Positions 45,630 to 56,762 of a stretch of 64,000 nt of DNA are shown here, in pieces. Source of the stretch: Thelephora terrestris (lineage: Eukaryota > Basidiomycota > Agaricomycetes > Thelephorales > Thelephoraceae); assembly GCA_015956445.1 (NCBI GenBank), contig WIUZ02000022.1, positions 62,001 to 126,000 on the forward strand. The letters run 5' to 3'. The position numbers were made by a program, and so were the translations under genes. Position 1 is the first letter of the stretch; the number at the start of each line of letters is the position of its first letter. A model generated the notes under the pieces. That model ran no database searches. It saw only the letters and a list, made by a program, of their open reading frames with translations, and was not told the origin of the DNA.

Positions 45630-46685
45630 ATGCGGCCAACTTCTGCTAGGTTCCTCAACGTGCTAGTACCTGTGAAGAGGTACGCGCATATACTCTGAGC
45701 CAGCTCTCTTACTGATACATACCAGGTGCGTCGACTATGCGGTCAAGATCCGCGTCAACCCGGACCAGAAGGGCATTGACCTCAATGTCAAACATTCCAT
45801 GGTGAGCACCGCTCGCGGTCATGCGCACTTCATTGTCTCACTCTTTCACAGAATCCTTTTGATGAGATTGGTACGCAATTGAAAGGGTGCCAGACTTTCG
45901 CAAGTTTACCTTAATTTTTGCAGCGGTCGAAGAAGCGGTCAGGCTTAGAGAAAAGCTGAAGGACGCTGTCAAATCTATCAAGGTTTTGACCGTTGGCCCT
46001 CCCAAGGCAGCCGAAACGCTTCGTACAGCATTGGCCATGGGCGCAGACTCTGGTATTCACATTGAACTGCCAGAAACTGCACCTGCGCCGGAACCACTCA
46101 GCATTGCTAAACTCATCAAGGCCTCCATCGAGAAGCAGTCGGAGCCCGTCGACCTAGTCATCATGGGGAAGCAGGCCATTGATGACGATGCAGGGCAGAC
46201 AGGGCAGATGTTGGCTGGCCTCCTCGGTTGGTCTCAAGCCACCTTCGCCAGCAAGGTCGAGGTTGACGAGGCCAACAAGTTGGCACACGTAACACGTGAA
46301 ATCGATGGCGGGCTCGAGGAGGTCAAGTGTAAGCTCCCGCTTGTTGTAACCACAGATCTGCGCTTGAACGGTCAGCTGAACCGCAATATCTCACGTTCGT
46401 CCCGGTGCTAACGTTGCTACAGAGCCCCGGTATGCTTCACTGCCTAACATCATGAAGGCAAAGAAGAAACCAATCGAAAAGTTCAAGCCTTCCGACCTTG
46501 GTGTGGATGTAACACCAATTTTGGAGACCATAAAGATCTCTGAACCGCAGAAGCGGGTCGGGGGGACAAAAGTGAGTATCTCATCCCACCTTCAACACGC
46601 CTTTCGGCTCAACCGCACTCTCAAGGTTGGATCCGTCGATGAGTTGGTCGCCAAGCTAAAGGCGGCTGGCATTACCGCTGTATGA
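45630..46685 (+). CDS. ETFB: Electron transfer flavoprotein subunit beta
   Basis: Mitochondrial matrix partner of ETF-alpha. It carries electrons from acyl-CoA and related dehydrogenases to ETF-ubiquinone oxidoreductase. Exons are 45630-45679, 45726-45801, 45852-45870, 45924-46370, 46423-46571 and 46626-46685, giving 266 aa. The start is [17 protein letters not shown]. Family features are [68 protein letters not shown], the nucleotide-binding loop [20 protein letters not shown] and [19 protein letters not shown]. The 19-nt exon 3 encodes NPFDEI, part of the conserved NPF(C/D)E(I/L)A motif. No cleavable presequence is obvious, which is normal for ETF-beta. Confidence 0.95.
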
Positions 46686-47393
46686 TTAGAAGCTTCCATG
46701 GACAATCCACTAATTTCTGCATTCAACAAATGTCCAACTCGCAAGGCTATGCCGTGTGTGTTCTCCAGGATGGATATATATTCAGTGGTTTTACAACAGC
46801 TGCCAAGATTCCAACCGTTGGACCCCTCGGATGTCGCCTGTTTTTGTTTCACCGTCGCTCGAAACTATGCAACCTTCGAAACTGTCGGGCCCGCAAAGGA
46901 AATGTTACCCCATCCCCTCAACCCGCCCGCTGCCGGTCGTCTTATTCGTCTGGATTATATATGCATCGTAAAAACCGAAATCGTACGTTGGAAGTCCCCA
47001 AGATCGGACGTTAAGGCGCACATGTGTAAAGCGTAAATTCTCTGCGACGCATCGACGTATACATTTGTGAAGAGATGAGCGAGCGACGAACCCCACCTAC
47101 ACTGTGCTCTGGTATGAGCCTGACGTTCAATCGTTCGGTTTCGCCGATGTACGCGAGGCGGAAGACACGAGACATGGAGGAGTACATCTCGTTTGATGGA
47201 ACCCTACTGAATAGTGGTCACTTCGCGTTTACTACCAAGAAATATTACTATACTGTATGTTGATATATGGTACACAAAGACGTTGCAAAAATGTCTCTAC
47301 CAACGTAGCATCACAATGAGTGGGGGTAATTGAGATTTAGCGAGGACAAGCTTTACGCGATGAGGGTGAATATTGAGCATTGTGCAGGATGCA
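46686..47393. other. Convergent intergenic region, ETF-beta / phytochrome
   Basis: About 700 nt between two 3' ends. AT content rises around 47230-47330 (ACTATACTGTATGTTGATATATGG), plausible 3'-end sequences. Open frames here lack coding character. Confidence 0.45.
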
Positions 47394-50300
47394 TCATGAT
47401 TCTGGAGGAGATTCCGGTGCTACACCCTGTCGTAGCCAGCCGCCCAGTTCCCAACTTTTTCCTTCTCTATACAAGTCCTTCTGCCTCTGAGTGGGGTCCA
47501 TGATCCCCCTCAGGATCGATCGGAGACGCTTAAAGTCGATCGGTTTCAAAATCCACCCATCGATACCGAAATCAACGATTTCCTGTCTTTTCTCTTCTAA
47601 TAATGAAGCAGATACGGCGAACGTAGGGATCCGACCGTTGAGCTGATGTGAGAGCCTGTGGGGTGGGTCGAAATCCTTCTCCAGCTTTCTGACACACTCG
47701 GTGGCTTCGTATCCGTTGAGCAAGGGCATCCTATGGACTGCTCGTGAGTCCGTTCACGTTCGCACAGGTTGGACGACGTACTGGATGTCCATGAGAATAC
47801 AGTCAAACTCATGATCTGTGCGGATGATGTCGACACATTCTTGGCCATTTGCGGCATGAACGACCGTGTGGCCGTCCATCAACATCCTTTTCCCGAGTAT
47901 TTTGGAATTGATCACATCATCCTGGACGTGCGTCAGAAGGAGCACACAACGGAGGACATTCGATCATACCTCGACGATGAGAACTCTCAACCGAACCGGT
48001 CTCTTTTCAATCATCTGCTTGGGATTTCGAACGAGGGAGGAGACTGCGTCAGCAGCGGTCGAACCCTCTCTGTGGGGATGACCTAGAGAGGCAACGACGG
48101 GGTCAACCTTCACCGCATGCAACGGTGTGTTGGAATCTGGGATTTCGACCGAACCAGCGGTCTCCGCGTGCGAGAGCCGAGATGGCGCACTATTGAGCGA
48201 CCGGCTCCGTGATGACAGGTGGTCCGATGCCAGGGCCTCCACCAAATCCACGAGTTCGCTACCGCTACTACTATGCCGCGAGCCGGGACCCATAGGTGGA
48301 GATGTGCTAAAGGACCTCAAGTCCATCTCACCAGCAACGGCGAAGGGGATCAAGAACGAGAAACGGCTTCCCTCGTTCACTTTGGACTCGACACGAAGCT
48401 GGCCGCCCAGCTGCTCGACTATCCGAGCCACGACAGCCAATCCAAGTCCCAGACCTGGAGTTGAGGTCCGAGGAGTCGCCAACTCTACTTGCTCGAACTC
48501 TCTGAAGATGCACTCGAGTTTAGAGGGTGAGATGCCGCAACCGGTATCCGCAACAACAATCTCGACGGCAGTGGAGCCTTCTCGTCTCAAACCCTCAGGC
48601 TCCTCGAAGGCTTTGCATTCGACGACGACCTTTCCCTGCATGGTGTATTTTACTGGAGCGCGACAGGTTAAATCTACGAACGCGAGGAAAGGTTCGAGAA
48701 CTTACGGGCGTTCGCGGTTAGGTTGGCAACCACGGTTCTGATCTTCCGGGAATCTCCCACAACCATGCGCGGTCCTGAAAGCTCAAATACGAATAGGAGG
48801 TTCCTCCTCCGTGCCTCGTTACGGTAAATCTGAGTCGCTTCCTCGATAGCGCGATGTAGGTCGAATGGCTCGCTGAAGGACGTATCCTGACCAGTTTCCA
48901 ACCTCGTGAGGTCCAGCAAGTCGTTGATGGTGAAGAGTAAACTCTGGTTCTCTCAAGTGAGCCAACGGGGCGGAGGGTGGGGTGGAGCACACATACCTTG
49001 GACGCTGCATGGGACTGGTTGAGATTCTCTCTGGTCTCTCTGTCCAATGGTCCGTTCAAGGCCAGCTCAAGATAGCTAAGAGGGAGTCAATACAACACAG
49101 GGGGACGAGACGTGCCACGAACTTGATAATGTGATTCAACGGTGTTCTTACTGTGGAGAATGATGAGAGGCTGTGAATACAGGCACATCGTCTGGCCTAC
49201 CTTCGTGACTGGCATTCGACAGAAGCAAGTTGGTGAGCTTGGTTGACTGTAAAGCAGATTCTTTTTGCCTCCAAACTTCGATAAACTAGAACGATCATCG
49301 GCGGTCGGGAACGGTGGTGGTGATATGAACGCGGTCTTGTACCTTTCCGTATACCAGAGCCAACACGCCAGCCGTTTCCAGCTGTTCATCTGTCCAACGC
49401 CTACACCTGCCGGTGGTCGTCTCAGACCACACCTTGAAGGAAGTCCGTGGTTCCAACGCGGCCGCGGACCCTGCCTCGGCTTTGTATGGCCTGCCGGCCC
49501 ATCGAACCTCCTTGAGTTGACCCTTCCTGAGGAAGACGATGAAGTCATGTCCTTCGCCGGACAGCGGAACTAGTAATAAACCAGCGATCACTTCCAGTCC
49601 AGTTGACAATTGAAGATCGGGAAAGTCGATCGTCACTGCCTGGGATACCTGTAACATCCTAGAGACCGCGTCAATCAGAAAGTAGGGGAGCGAAGGCGGA
49701 TAAACCTACGTAAACCGCTTCAGCCGCAGATACTCTGCAACAACCAAGATTTCCTGGCCGTGCTCATTGGGTCCCAGGATTTTTGCGCCTTCCCCAATGA
49801 CCAAAACTCCGTGGTCGGCATCGAACAGTTCGAGCAGGTCATCCGCGTTCGATATGATGTACCCTGAGGGATGCTGATCCGAGGGCATGGTGTTGATCTG
49901 TAACCGAGTGTCAATAGGTTACCCTCGCAAATGAGATGGAATGCGCGCACGAGTTTGCGAGTGCGCAATCGCTGGGCGTAGCTCAATCGCTCGATGTTCT
50001 TTGATATCGACTGACTGATGATGCACAACATCTGACGGACGGGGAACGGCACCCGCATGCCATGTTGGCCGTAGGAGTGGCAAGCAACGAGGCCCCACAG
50101 CTGGTCAAAGGCAATAATTGACTGACCGGGGATGTGTGAGCGACCCCAATTGATGCTTTGGAGGAGCTTACCACAGACATCGAGGCACGGACGCCCATGT
50201 TACCCAAATCTAGTGAAGCCGATGAGAAGAGGCGAAAACCGACCATCGAGGCGCCTGACATTTGAGATGAATAGGACTCATCGCCCGCAGGAAACAGTGG

Positions 50301-52761
50301 GTCATGTCCTATACGCCAAATCCGATCAGGAAAAGATATAAGAAGCCCAAGATGACGAGCGGACCAGGGTTGATTCCAGATCATCCTTGCTCTTCACAAT
50401 GAGACGAGCAGGTGGTTGGTCTCTATCGTACAGTAATCGTACTTTGTCTAACGAGAGATGAGGATTGGTCGGTAGTGATGCAAGAAGTCGACTTGCTCAG
50501 CCTATATAATTCACGAGCCTGATGTATAATCCCGGTCAGTATAGATTACGAGCAGTTGATCCAAAGCACCAGCCTGTGGGGGGATATCTGATGCGGGAAA
50601 CTGCAGACCCTTGAAGAGGTCGTGCGTCTTGGTCCAATCCACCAGCTCGGCGGTAACGAACCCGTTCCAAACCTCATCGAATTGATAAACGAGCACTCGA
50701 TGGAACTGTGTCAGCTCTTTGATGACTCCAACAACGACGTTCAAGAAGGTCTCAAGATCTGGGGCTTTTCCGAACTGCTCGTTGATCTGTGACATCACCG
50801 CAAAGACGTCCATGACGTTCACGTTATCTGCCGGGGCATTTCGTCGGGACCTTGCTTTCCTCCGCCCGGTGCTGGAGAATCCATCGCCTTCGGCAGTGGT
50901 CCGACCATTCGTGGAGCTATGTGATCCTTCAAACTTGCGGAGCCTCTGCAAGGCCCTAAGCGGTTTCGAGCGGCTGGTTGTACTCTCCAAAACGTCTTGT
51001 GGACTGGGCTCCCAATCATCATCGCCCTCAAGTCTATGGACATCTAGAGGGGCGGATCGCACTGTCATATCGCTGTCGGTGCGCAAAAATTGAGTGTGAC
51101 TATCGAGTGAAATACCGGTAGCGGTGGAACCAGAACCGGAACTTCCACTGGCAGGGGAACCGAGCAATGAGCTTTCCGGCTGAGGTGGGTACATCGGGTT
51201 CAGGTCGTCGTCTTCCAACTCAAATTCGAGTATGATTAGAGGAAGTCGATCAGAACGCTCTGGTACCTTTGGGCGATGAATAGCGCACCATGCCTTCCAG
51301 CTTTTCCGTCGTTCGCTGTCATCGCTTGCAGCATCAGAGCCAGGCTGACCCCAGCCGGTGATGGTGATTATGTGCGGGCTATAGTCCGGCTCGCCTTCCG
51401 AAGTCCAATCAGCGCCAACAAACTGAACGCTATCCCATAACAGGTCTGCCTGAGGATCGGATAGAACGTCTGCGAAGCACTCGAGGCCGAAGAGGTACTG
51501 CGGACTGAGTCCTAGGATATCGGTCGAGTTCTAAGCAGTGATGAGCTTGCGAAGACGTACTCGGATTATGCGAAAAAATGTACCTCCGAAACTTGTCGAA
51601 CCTCGAGGGTCTCGGCGTAAATATCCTCGGCGACCACGACCATAACGCCAAAAGCTTGTACGGCCCCGGGAGTGCGGATGGGCTTTAATTACGACGGGGT
51701 GTGAGAGGTGCGGAGTGGAGTTGGGAAGCACGTACCTCGTCCTCGCATCTACGAATCTCACCCTCTCTACCGGTCAATAGATGATTCCCGTTCTCATCTT
51801 GTTCGTGGCGGTACGTGGACGTGATGCAATCGCCAGCGGGACCAGATTTGGTTTGGATGTTGGACTCGGCGGATTCAAAATCTGAGCTCGGACGACTTCT
51901 ACATTCGTCTACCTTGCGCTCTTCTTCAACTTCTGGGACATGGCCCATCTTCTGAGATGAGGCGTTGCTACCGGAAGACAGGAAGTGTCTCCTACTCGAG
52001 TTATGGGTATTGCTGCCGGATCCAAGGGAAGATGCACGAGAGGAACCAGAGGCTGAGGGCGATGGAGGAAGGTGGACGATCCCTGACTGTGAGATATGGG
52101 ATACATGGGAGCGAACGGAGTGAGCGGGCGAAGCACGGTTTTCTGCGTTCAGGTAGGTGTGCGCTTGGGGAGGTTTGGATTCGTGTGTGGTAGAGGCATC
52201 GTCGGTCGGGGTTCGGAGAGGAGTAGAGCTGGTATCTGAAGGGGGATCGGAAGCAGGTACAACTGATTCGGGGGGAGAAAGGATGCTAGAAGATGGGGAA
52301 GTAGATGAATGGGTGGAGGTAGGGTGCAAAGCAGGTTCTGAAAAGGATATCGGGAGGGAAGCCTGACTCTCAGTAGGTTGCATTCTGGGGGGAGAAGGAT
52401 CAGAGAGCTTGCGGGGGTGATCCTCAGAGACATCGGAAGGGCCAGCTGATGCCGAGCTTGAAGTGTAGGGATAGAACAGGGAATGTGACCGTGAGGACAT
52501 GGGTTGGGGGGGGACCACATATGAACCGTCAGCGGGTTTCTTACGGGTATTGGCGAGTTGGTGGGTGAGGAGATCTTGGAGGGCAGCAAGACCGCCTGAA
52601 TGGCTTGAGCTCCGGCGAGGAATAGATGGTCTGGAATGGGTTGGGGGTGCGGGTTGGATGCCAGTGAGGAGGGATTTGATGGGGTATACGTATGAACTCG
52701 AGGCTTGGGAAGGCTCATCACTGTCTGGAGTTCTCCTGGAGGATTCATCGCCGTCCTGCAT
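47394..52761 (-). CDS. Fungal phytochrome, hybrid histidine kinase
   Basis: Red/far-red photoreceptor feeding a phosphorelay. The start is 52761 (MQDGDESSRRTPDSDEPSQA), followed by a long Ser/Pro-rich N-terminal region with YVYPIKSLLTG. The PAS domain begins RCEDE|PIRTPGAVQAFGVMVV, and the Cys of RCEDE is at the biliverdin-attachment position of fungal phytochromes. The GAF domain has QFHRVLVYQFDEVWNGFVTA and GLQFPASDIPPQ|ARELYRLN|KVRLLYDRDQ. The PHY domain has DMTHCFLRAMSPIHLKYLGN, then MGVRASMSV, and LWGLVACHSYGQHGMRVPFP. The HisKA box SNASHEVRTPLNHII has the phospho-acceptor His at 49205-49207. HATPase has VADTGCGISPSKLECIFREF. REC has FDCILMDIQMPLLNGYEAT with Asp, and GWILKPIDF with Lys. 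All domains look intact. Two of the introns appear to be GC-AG. Confidence 0.93.
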
Positions 52762-54059
52762 GATCGAAAGCAAGGGGCGAGAAAAGGAAAAGAGGTGTCG
52801 AAACTACTCGGGCGAGGGAAGAGGGAACCAACTCGCGGAAGCAGATCAAGAACCAATTATTTGTCTGCTCACACAACAGAACTCAAAGTATGGTGAAAAG
52901 AATGTTTCGAACCAGACTTTGTGTGGGGAAAGTGATGTCACCACAACTACCTGGTCGCGTGATGGGTTAGCGCTTTGGCACTTTGACCAGTACTGGTTTG
53001 TGAGATGGGCGAATTCGCTATAGGTGGTGGAAGAGAGAGAGAGAGAGAGAGAAAGATTACGGCGTTGGAGGATGCCAACGGGGTACTACATGGTACTTGT
53101 GGAGCGGACAATCACCCCAGTTCAGTTAACCTGCGCACGTCACGTCCCGACCACCGGTCACGCGTATTCCTGACATCTCGAGCCAAGTTGAAGGTCGCGT
53201 CGAGAAGATATGCCGACGACGTCATAGCAGTTGTGAATTTGACCGGTGTTGTTTCATCTGAAGCCTCACCCCAAAACCTCCGCTCCAGTGGTAACTACCA
53301 CGTGAACTGATCGAAGTCCACATCCACAACTGCAGTGCACGGTTGGCTGACTTGTACCGGGAATCACGCGAGTGGAGAAGAGATTACCGGAACTTGCCAT
53401 CAACAGGGCGAGGATCGCCATCACGGCAATGAGATCACCAACAGCGCTAGTCTCTGCGGTCTACTTACAGCACTGCTAAGTAACTCAGCGCGAAGACTTG
53501 GATAGGTGCGAGAAGAAATCCCTCGTTCGCGTCCTTGAGTATGTGACAGACACTTGCACTTCAATCTCCGTGGCTGGCTTGACCCCCTTCGTTCTCATTT
53601 CCGTTCCTCGACCCCAGCTGGCCTGGTCTGACGTCATTTCATCACCAGCTATCGCCCTTTTTACAGGAACATCTCGCTAGAACGAAGAACACCAGCCTAT
53701 GGGGCATCAACACCGCCCAGGCCACCTTCTACTTCAGACCAACCGTCCGTTTCTCATAACGCTGGTCATTTACCCTTCACTCACGGGACTAACCCGAGGC
53801 TGTTATTAATGAACGGGCCGGGGGAGTTTTGTCAATTTTTGCCAAGGAGAAAGGCGGCGGAGTTAACCAAAGCGGTAGCGAGTAGGGAGATGATTCTGGT
53901 CGCGGAGGAGGGAGCTGCAAGTATCGAGCAACCGTACATGTATCGCTCAGTGAGAAACACTTCAAGACTCTCGAGAACTAGCCGTATGTCACCCCGCATC
54001 TGCCAGTGAAATAAGTAGCCTATTGTAACATAGTGGTCGGGTGCGCAGGGTGGTGCTTA
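52762..54059. other. Phytochrome upstream region and intergenic
   Basis: About 1.3 kb with no convincing gene. Contains a (GA)n tract at 53032-53052 and the phytochrome promoter and leader. Open frames near 53498-53680 and 53809-54009 have no recognisable motif. Confidence 0.4.
53032..53052. repeat. (GA)n microsatellite
   Basis: About ten GA dinucleotides, about 270 nt upstream of the phytochrome start; CT-rich when read in the direction of that gene. Confidence 0.9.
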
Positions 54060-54414
54060 CATCAGCAAAACCGATCGGCGGCTGTGGCGCTGGAGCGGGC
54101 GTTTAGTTACCTCTCGATCGTCTGTTGCGCTGTCACGCTGTGGTATCTGCTGGGAGTCTGGGATGCTGGAGCGCTGTGGCAGTTGATCCTTTTCCCGCAC
54201 AGGTCTACCCGGAAATTGCCGATACCTGGGAATTTGGACTTCAGCAAATGCGACACGTCCTCTTCGTTCACTCCTCTTTCACGATGGCAGGCCCCTCCCA
54301 CACATTCCAAACCTCAAGGTTTTTCTGAATATTTAGTGTGCGTGTATGTGTTTTATTTCATTTGGCATATTGATTCACCGTGGGCCACAGGCCATTTACT
54401 CATTACACAGACCT

Positions 54415-54518
54415 CCGTTCAGTGTCTCCGTCAAATGCCCCCGCTCAACATCTCCATCAAACGCTTCTTTTCAACGTCTCTGTCAAATGTCTCCATCCAG
54501 CATCCCCAATATCCCTGG
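54415..54518 (+). repeat. Degenerate 26-bp tandem repeat
   Basis: Three units of 26 nt plus a partial fourth (54415-54440, 54441-54466, 54467-54492, 54493-54518). They share the pattern CCgyTCAryrTCTCyrTCAAAygcyy. More diverged relatives may continue to about 54640. The repeat lies inside the larger transposon-like element. Confidence 0.6.
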
Positions 54519-55223
54519 CACCAAACATTCTGGTCCAAGACACTCCCGTTCTGTATCTCCGCTGGACACCTCAGTCACCCCACACATCTGTTCGGTGTCT
54601 TTGGTCTCTCTGTTCCGCCTCTCCATTCAATGCCTATGGTTCACATTCCTTGCCCGAGTGACATACTTAAGGCTACTAGGGGGGATGTGAACACTAATTT
54701 CTGGACTACCCTCTCAATCACCTCAAATTTGCCCTCTCCGCAAGCATCTGGCTGACTGTTCCAGTTCCCAGGCAAGGGAAAGGTAATCAATTCCCGTCCT
54801 CTTTCATAGCTGTTTGGTGGCTGCTGATACCCATCGCATGCTCACTCAGGATCTCCCAGATCAAACCCTCACGGATGGTGCATCCTTCAATATTTACCAT
54901 ACCACAACTCCCTCCTTTCGCCGCACCCTTGTCCTTCAACGTTAACTGAATTGGGCAACCCTACTATTATATAGGACAATCGTTTAGAGTACCATACATG
55001 CTTTGAATATAGCCGATGCTTTTTTATATATCAAACCCCAAGTCCGCCGCCCCCTGAAAAAATCACCCAACCCTCGACATATGGCATACAACACCACAGG
55101 TGCCACAGCGACCCAGCAACCCATTTAGCCGAGCTGCTGTGGTGCTGTGACCGTCCTGTGGAGGGGTGGCATGTATCTGTGACGATCGGTCGCCACAGCA
55201 CCACAGAGCCGCACAGCGGCCGA

Positions 55224-55510
55224 CACTGGGTCCAGGGTAGAATAGGTTTTTGAGGATTATTCTAAACAATATTCTGAATATAATTAAAATAATAGATGTG
55301 TTATTTTTTAAACAGATTCTGCCCACGTCCAAGGAATATCCAAATGCGAATAAACTCTCAGCAGGGTTGGCTCTGGGCATTGGATTTGAATAAAATAATC
55401 TTAGGATATGGCAAGAATATGTTTAAAATAAGAAATGTTTATCATTCTAATTATATTCAGAATATTATTCAAAATAATCCCCAAAAACCTATTCTACCCT
55501 GGACCCAGTG
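55224..55510. mobile_element. 287-bp MITE with CACTGGG termini
   Basis: AT-rich foldback element with long terminal inverted repeats. Reading inward, both ends start CACTGGGTCCAGGGTAGAAT. The arms match at about 64 of 70 positions, and recognisable similarity extends to about 100 bp. A 3-bp direct duplication, CGA, lies at 55221-55223 and 55511-55513. CACTR-type termini with a 3-bp target duplication are characteristic of the CACTA (EnSpm/CMC) superfamily, so this is probably a non-autonomous CACTA derivative. It contains no ORF of note. Base composition differs sharply from the GC-rich flanks. Confidence 0.85.
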
Positions 55511-55660
55511 CGATCGGTTTTGCTGATGTATGAACCCCGACGAGATCGTAGGAGTAGTGGACGTGGGAAATTCAACCGCCGACGCTGCACGTGATCTCTC
55601 CTCTGCTTTCCCCAGCTTGTGCTCGCCACCAAGTCAACACCTTATTTCCAAAGCTTCGCA

Positions 55661-56708
55661 ATGTCTACAGCCCACAGACCGACATGGGACCCGGCGCAGG
55701 CCAAGGATACCAAAGCTGGTTCGCGTCAGTTTTCGGTCAGAGACATGGCCGCTCACACGAAATTGAAGTTCCGGTCCGTTTGAGTTCTCCTTTCTCAATG
55801 CCGACGTAGAGTTGACACGCGTTTGGATGTCCACAGGCAACCTGGGCAGACGTCAGTGGATGAGATCAAGAAACGCGACCTTCGAGCCGAGCTTCTGGCA
55901 GCGGAGGCTGAAGCCAGGAATAAGAAGAGAAAGGCTGAAGGTAAACCTCTCTTAGAAGAGGACGTACGCAGGGCGGCTGCCATCGAAGCTCCGAAGGAAG
56001 GAACCCCAGCCACCGAAGATGATGAAACTAATAAGAGGCGGAAGCTCCTCCAGGAAGCTCTAGAAATGGATAAAGACGATGACGAGGACGACGAGGAAGA
56101 GAAAAACGATGTCGATGCCGATGAAAGGTACGCTCCTGAAGTCATCCACCGGCTCCTCCGTTTCTGACTCTCGAATTCGTAGCGACGAGGATTCCGAAGA
56201 GGAGGACGATACGGCTGAGCTGCTCCGTGAACTCGAGAAAATCAAACGCGAAAGGGCAGAAGAAAAGTCTAAACAAGAAGCCCAACAGAATGCTCAACAG
56301 GCCGCAGATAATGAGGCGCATATCGCGACCGCAAACCCGTTGTTGAACCTTGCAGCTGCACTCGGACAGGAATCGTCCGGCCTCAACACAACCGCCCCCG
56401 GGACTTTCTCCGTCAAGCGCAGGTGGGACGACGGTCAGTGATCCTCTTGTACCTATCCAGTCATGCTTTAACTCGTTTTTGTTCAAGACCTGATATTCAA
56501 GAATCAGGCGATGAGTTCCCGGAAAACCGAGGGTGGCCGGTTTGTAAACGACCTGTTACGTACAGAATTCCACAAGTACGTCCACATTCAACCAAATCCC
56601 GCATAGAAACTTACAGTTTGTTGCAGGAAATTTATGACCAAGTTCATCAAGGTATGTGCCACGATCTCGGGACGCCGCTGGTCCAGTCTAACCACGTCCC
56701 TCCAGTGA
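55661..56708 (+). CDS. CWC15: Pre-mRNA splicing factor Cwc15
   Basis: Component of the Prp19-associated (NTC-related) complex of the active spliceosome. Exons are 55661-55773, 55837-56127, 56183-56433, 56488-56575, 56627-56651 and 56706-56708, giving 256 aa. The family start MSTAHRPTWDPAQAKDTKAG leads to AAHTKLKFRQPGQTSVDEIK. The middle is acidic and charged (DKDDDEDDEEEKND; SDEDSEEEDDT) with a coiled-coil-like helix (AELLRELEKIKRERAEEKSK). The conserved C-terminus is VKRRWDDDLIFKNQAM, RFVNDLLRTEFHKKFMTKFI-K. The last intron (56652-56705) is 54 nt with no stop, so retention would add 18 residues before the same TGA; the terminal coding exon is just the stop codon. Confidence 0.92.
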
Positions 56709-56762
56709 TTTGTACTTCTCCATCCATGTTGTGTCTATCTGCTTTCAATTGCATTCCTCTAT

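Larger units (their letters stand above)
54060..55528. mobile_element. Non-autonomous DNA transposon with TIRs, interrupted by a MITE
   Basis: The left end CATCAGCAAAACCGATCGGC (54060-54079) is matched in inverted orientation at the right end. TA flanks both sides (54058-54059 and 55529-55530). The right copy is split by the MITE at 55224-55510. Removing the MITE and one CGA rebuilds the full repeat, with similarity continuing past 20 bp (g/c GCTGTG). The interior has no transposase-like frame. It carries a degenerate 26-bp tandem repeat and, near the right end (55090-55222), about ten CACAG/CTGTG motifs, including a hairpin-forming pair (55134-55153 with about 55187-55208). Such subterminal arrays are typical transposase-binding regions. 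The TA flanks suggest a TA-targeting superfamily, but this is unproven. Confidence 0.7.

Noticed and set aside
50448-50600. Reading the phytochrome GAF region as a pseudogene because the frame breaks after FPASDIPPQ
   Set aside because: Accepting two GC-AG introns restores the conserved protein exactly, and all other domains are intact.
54033-54755. 240-codon plus-strand ORF as a transposase
   Set aside because: Its translation follows the 26-bp repeat and shows no DDE, zinc-finger or other transposase feature.
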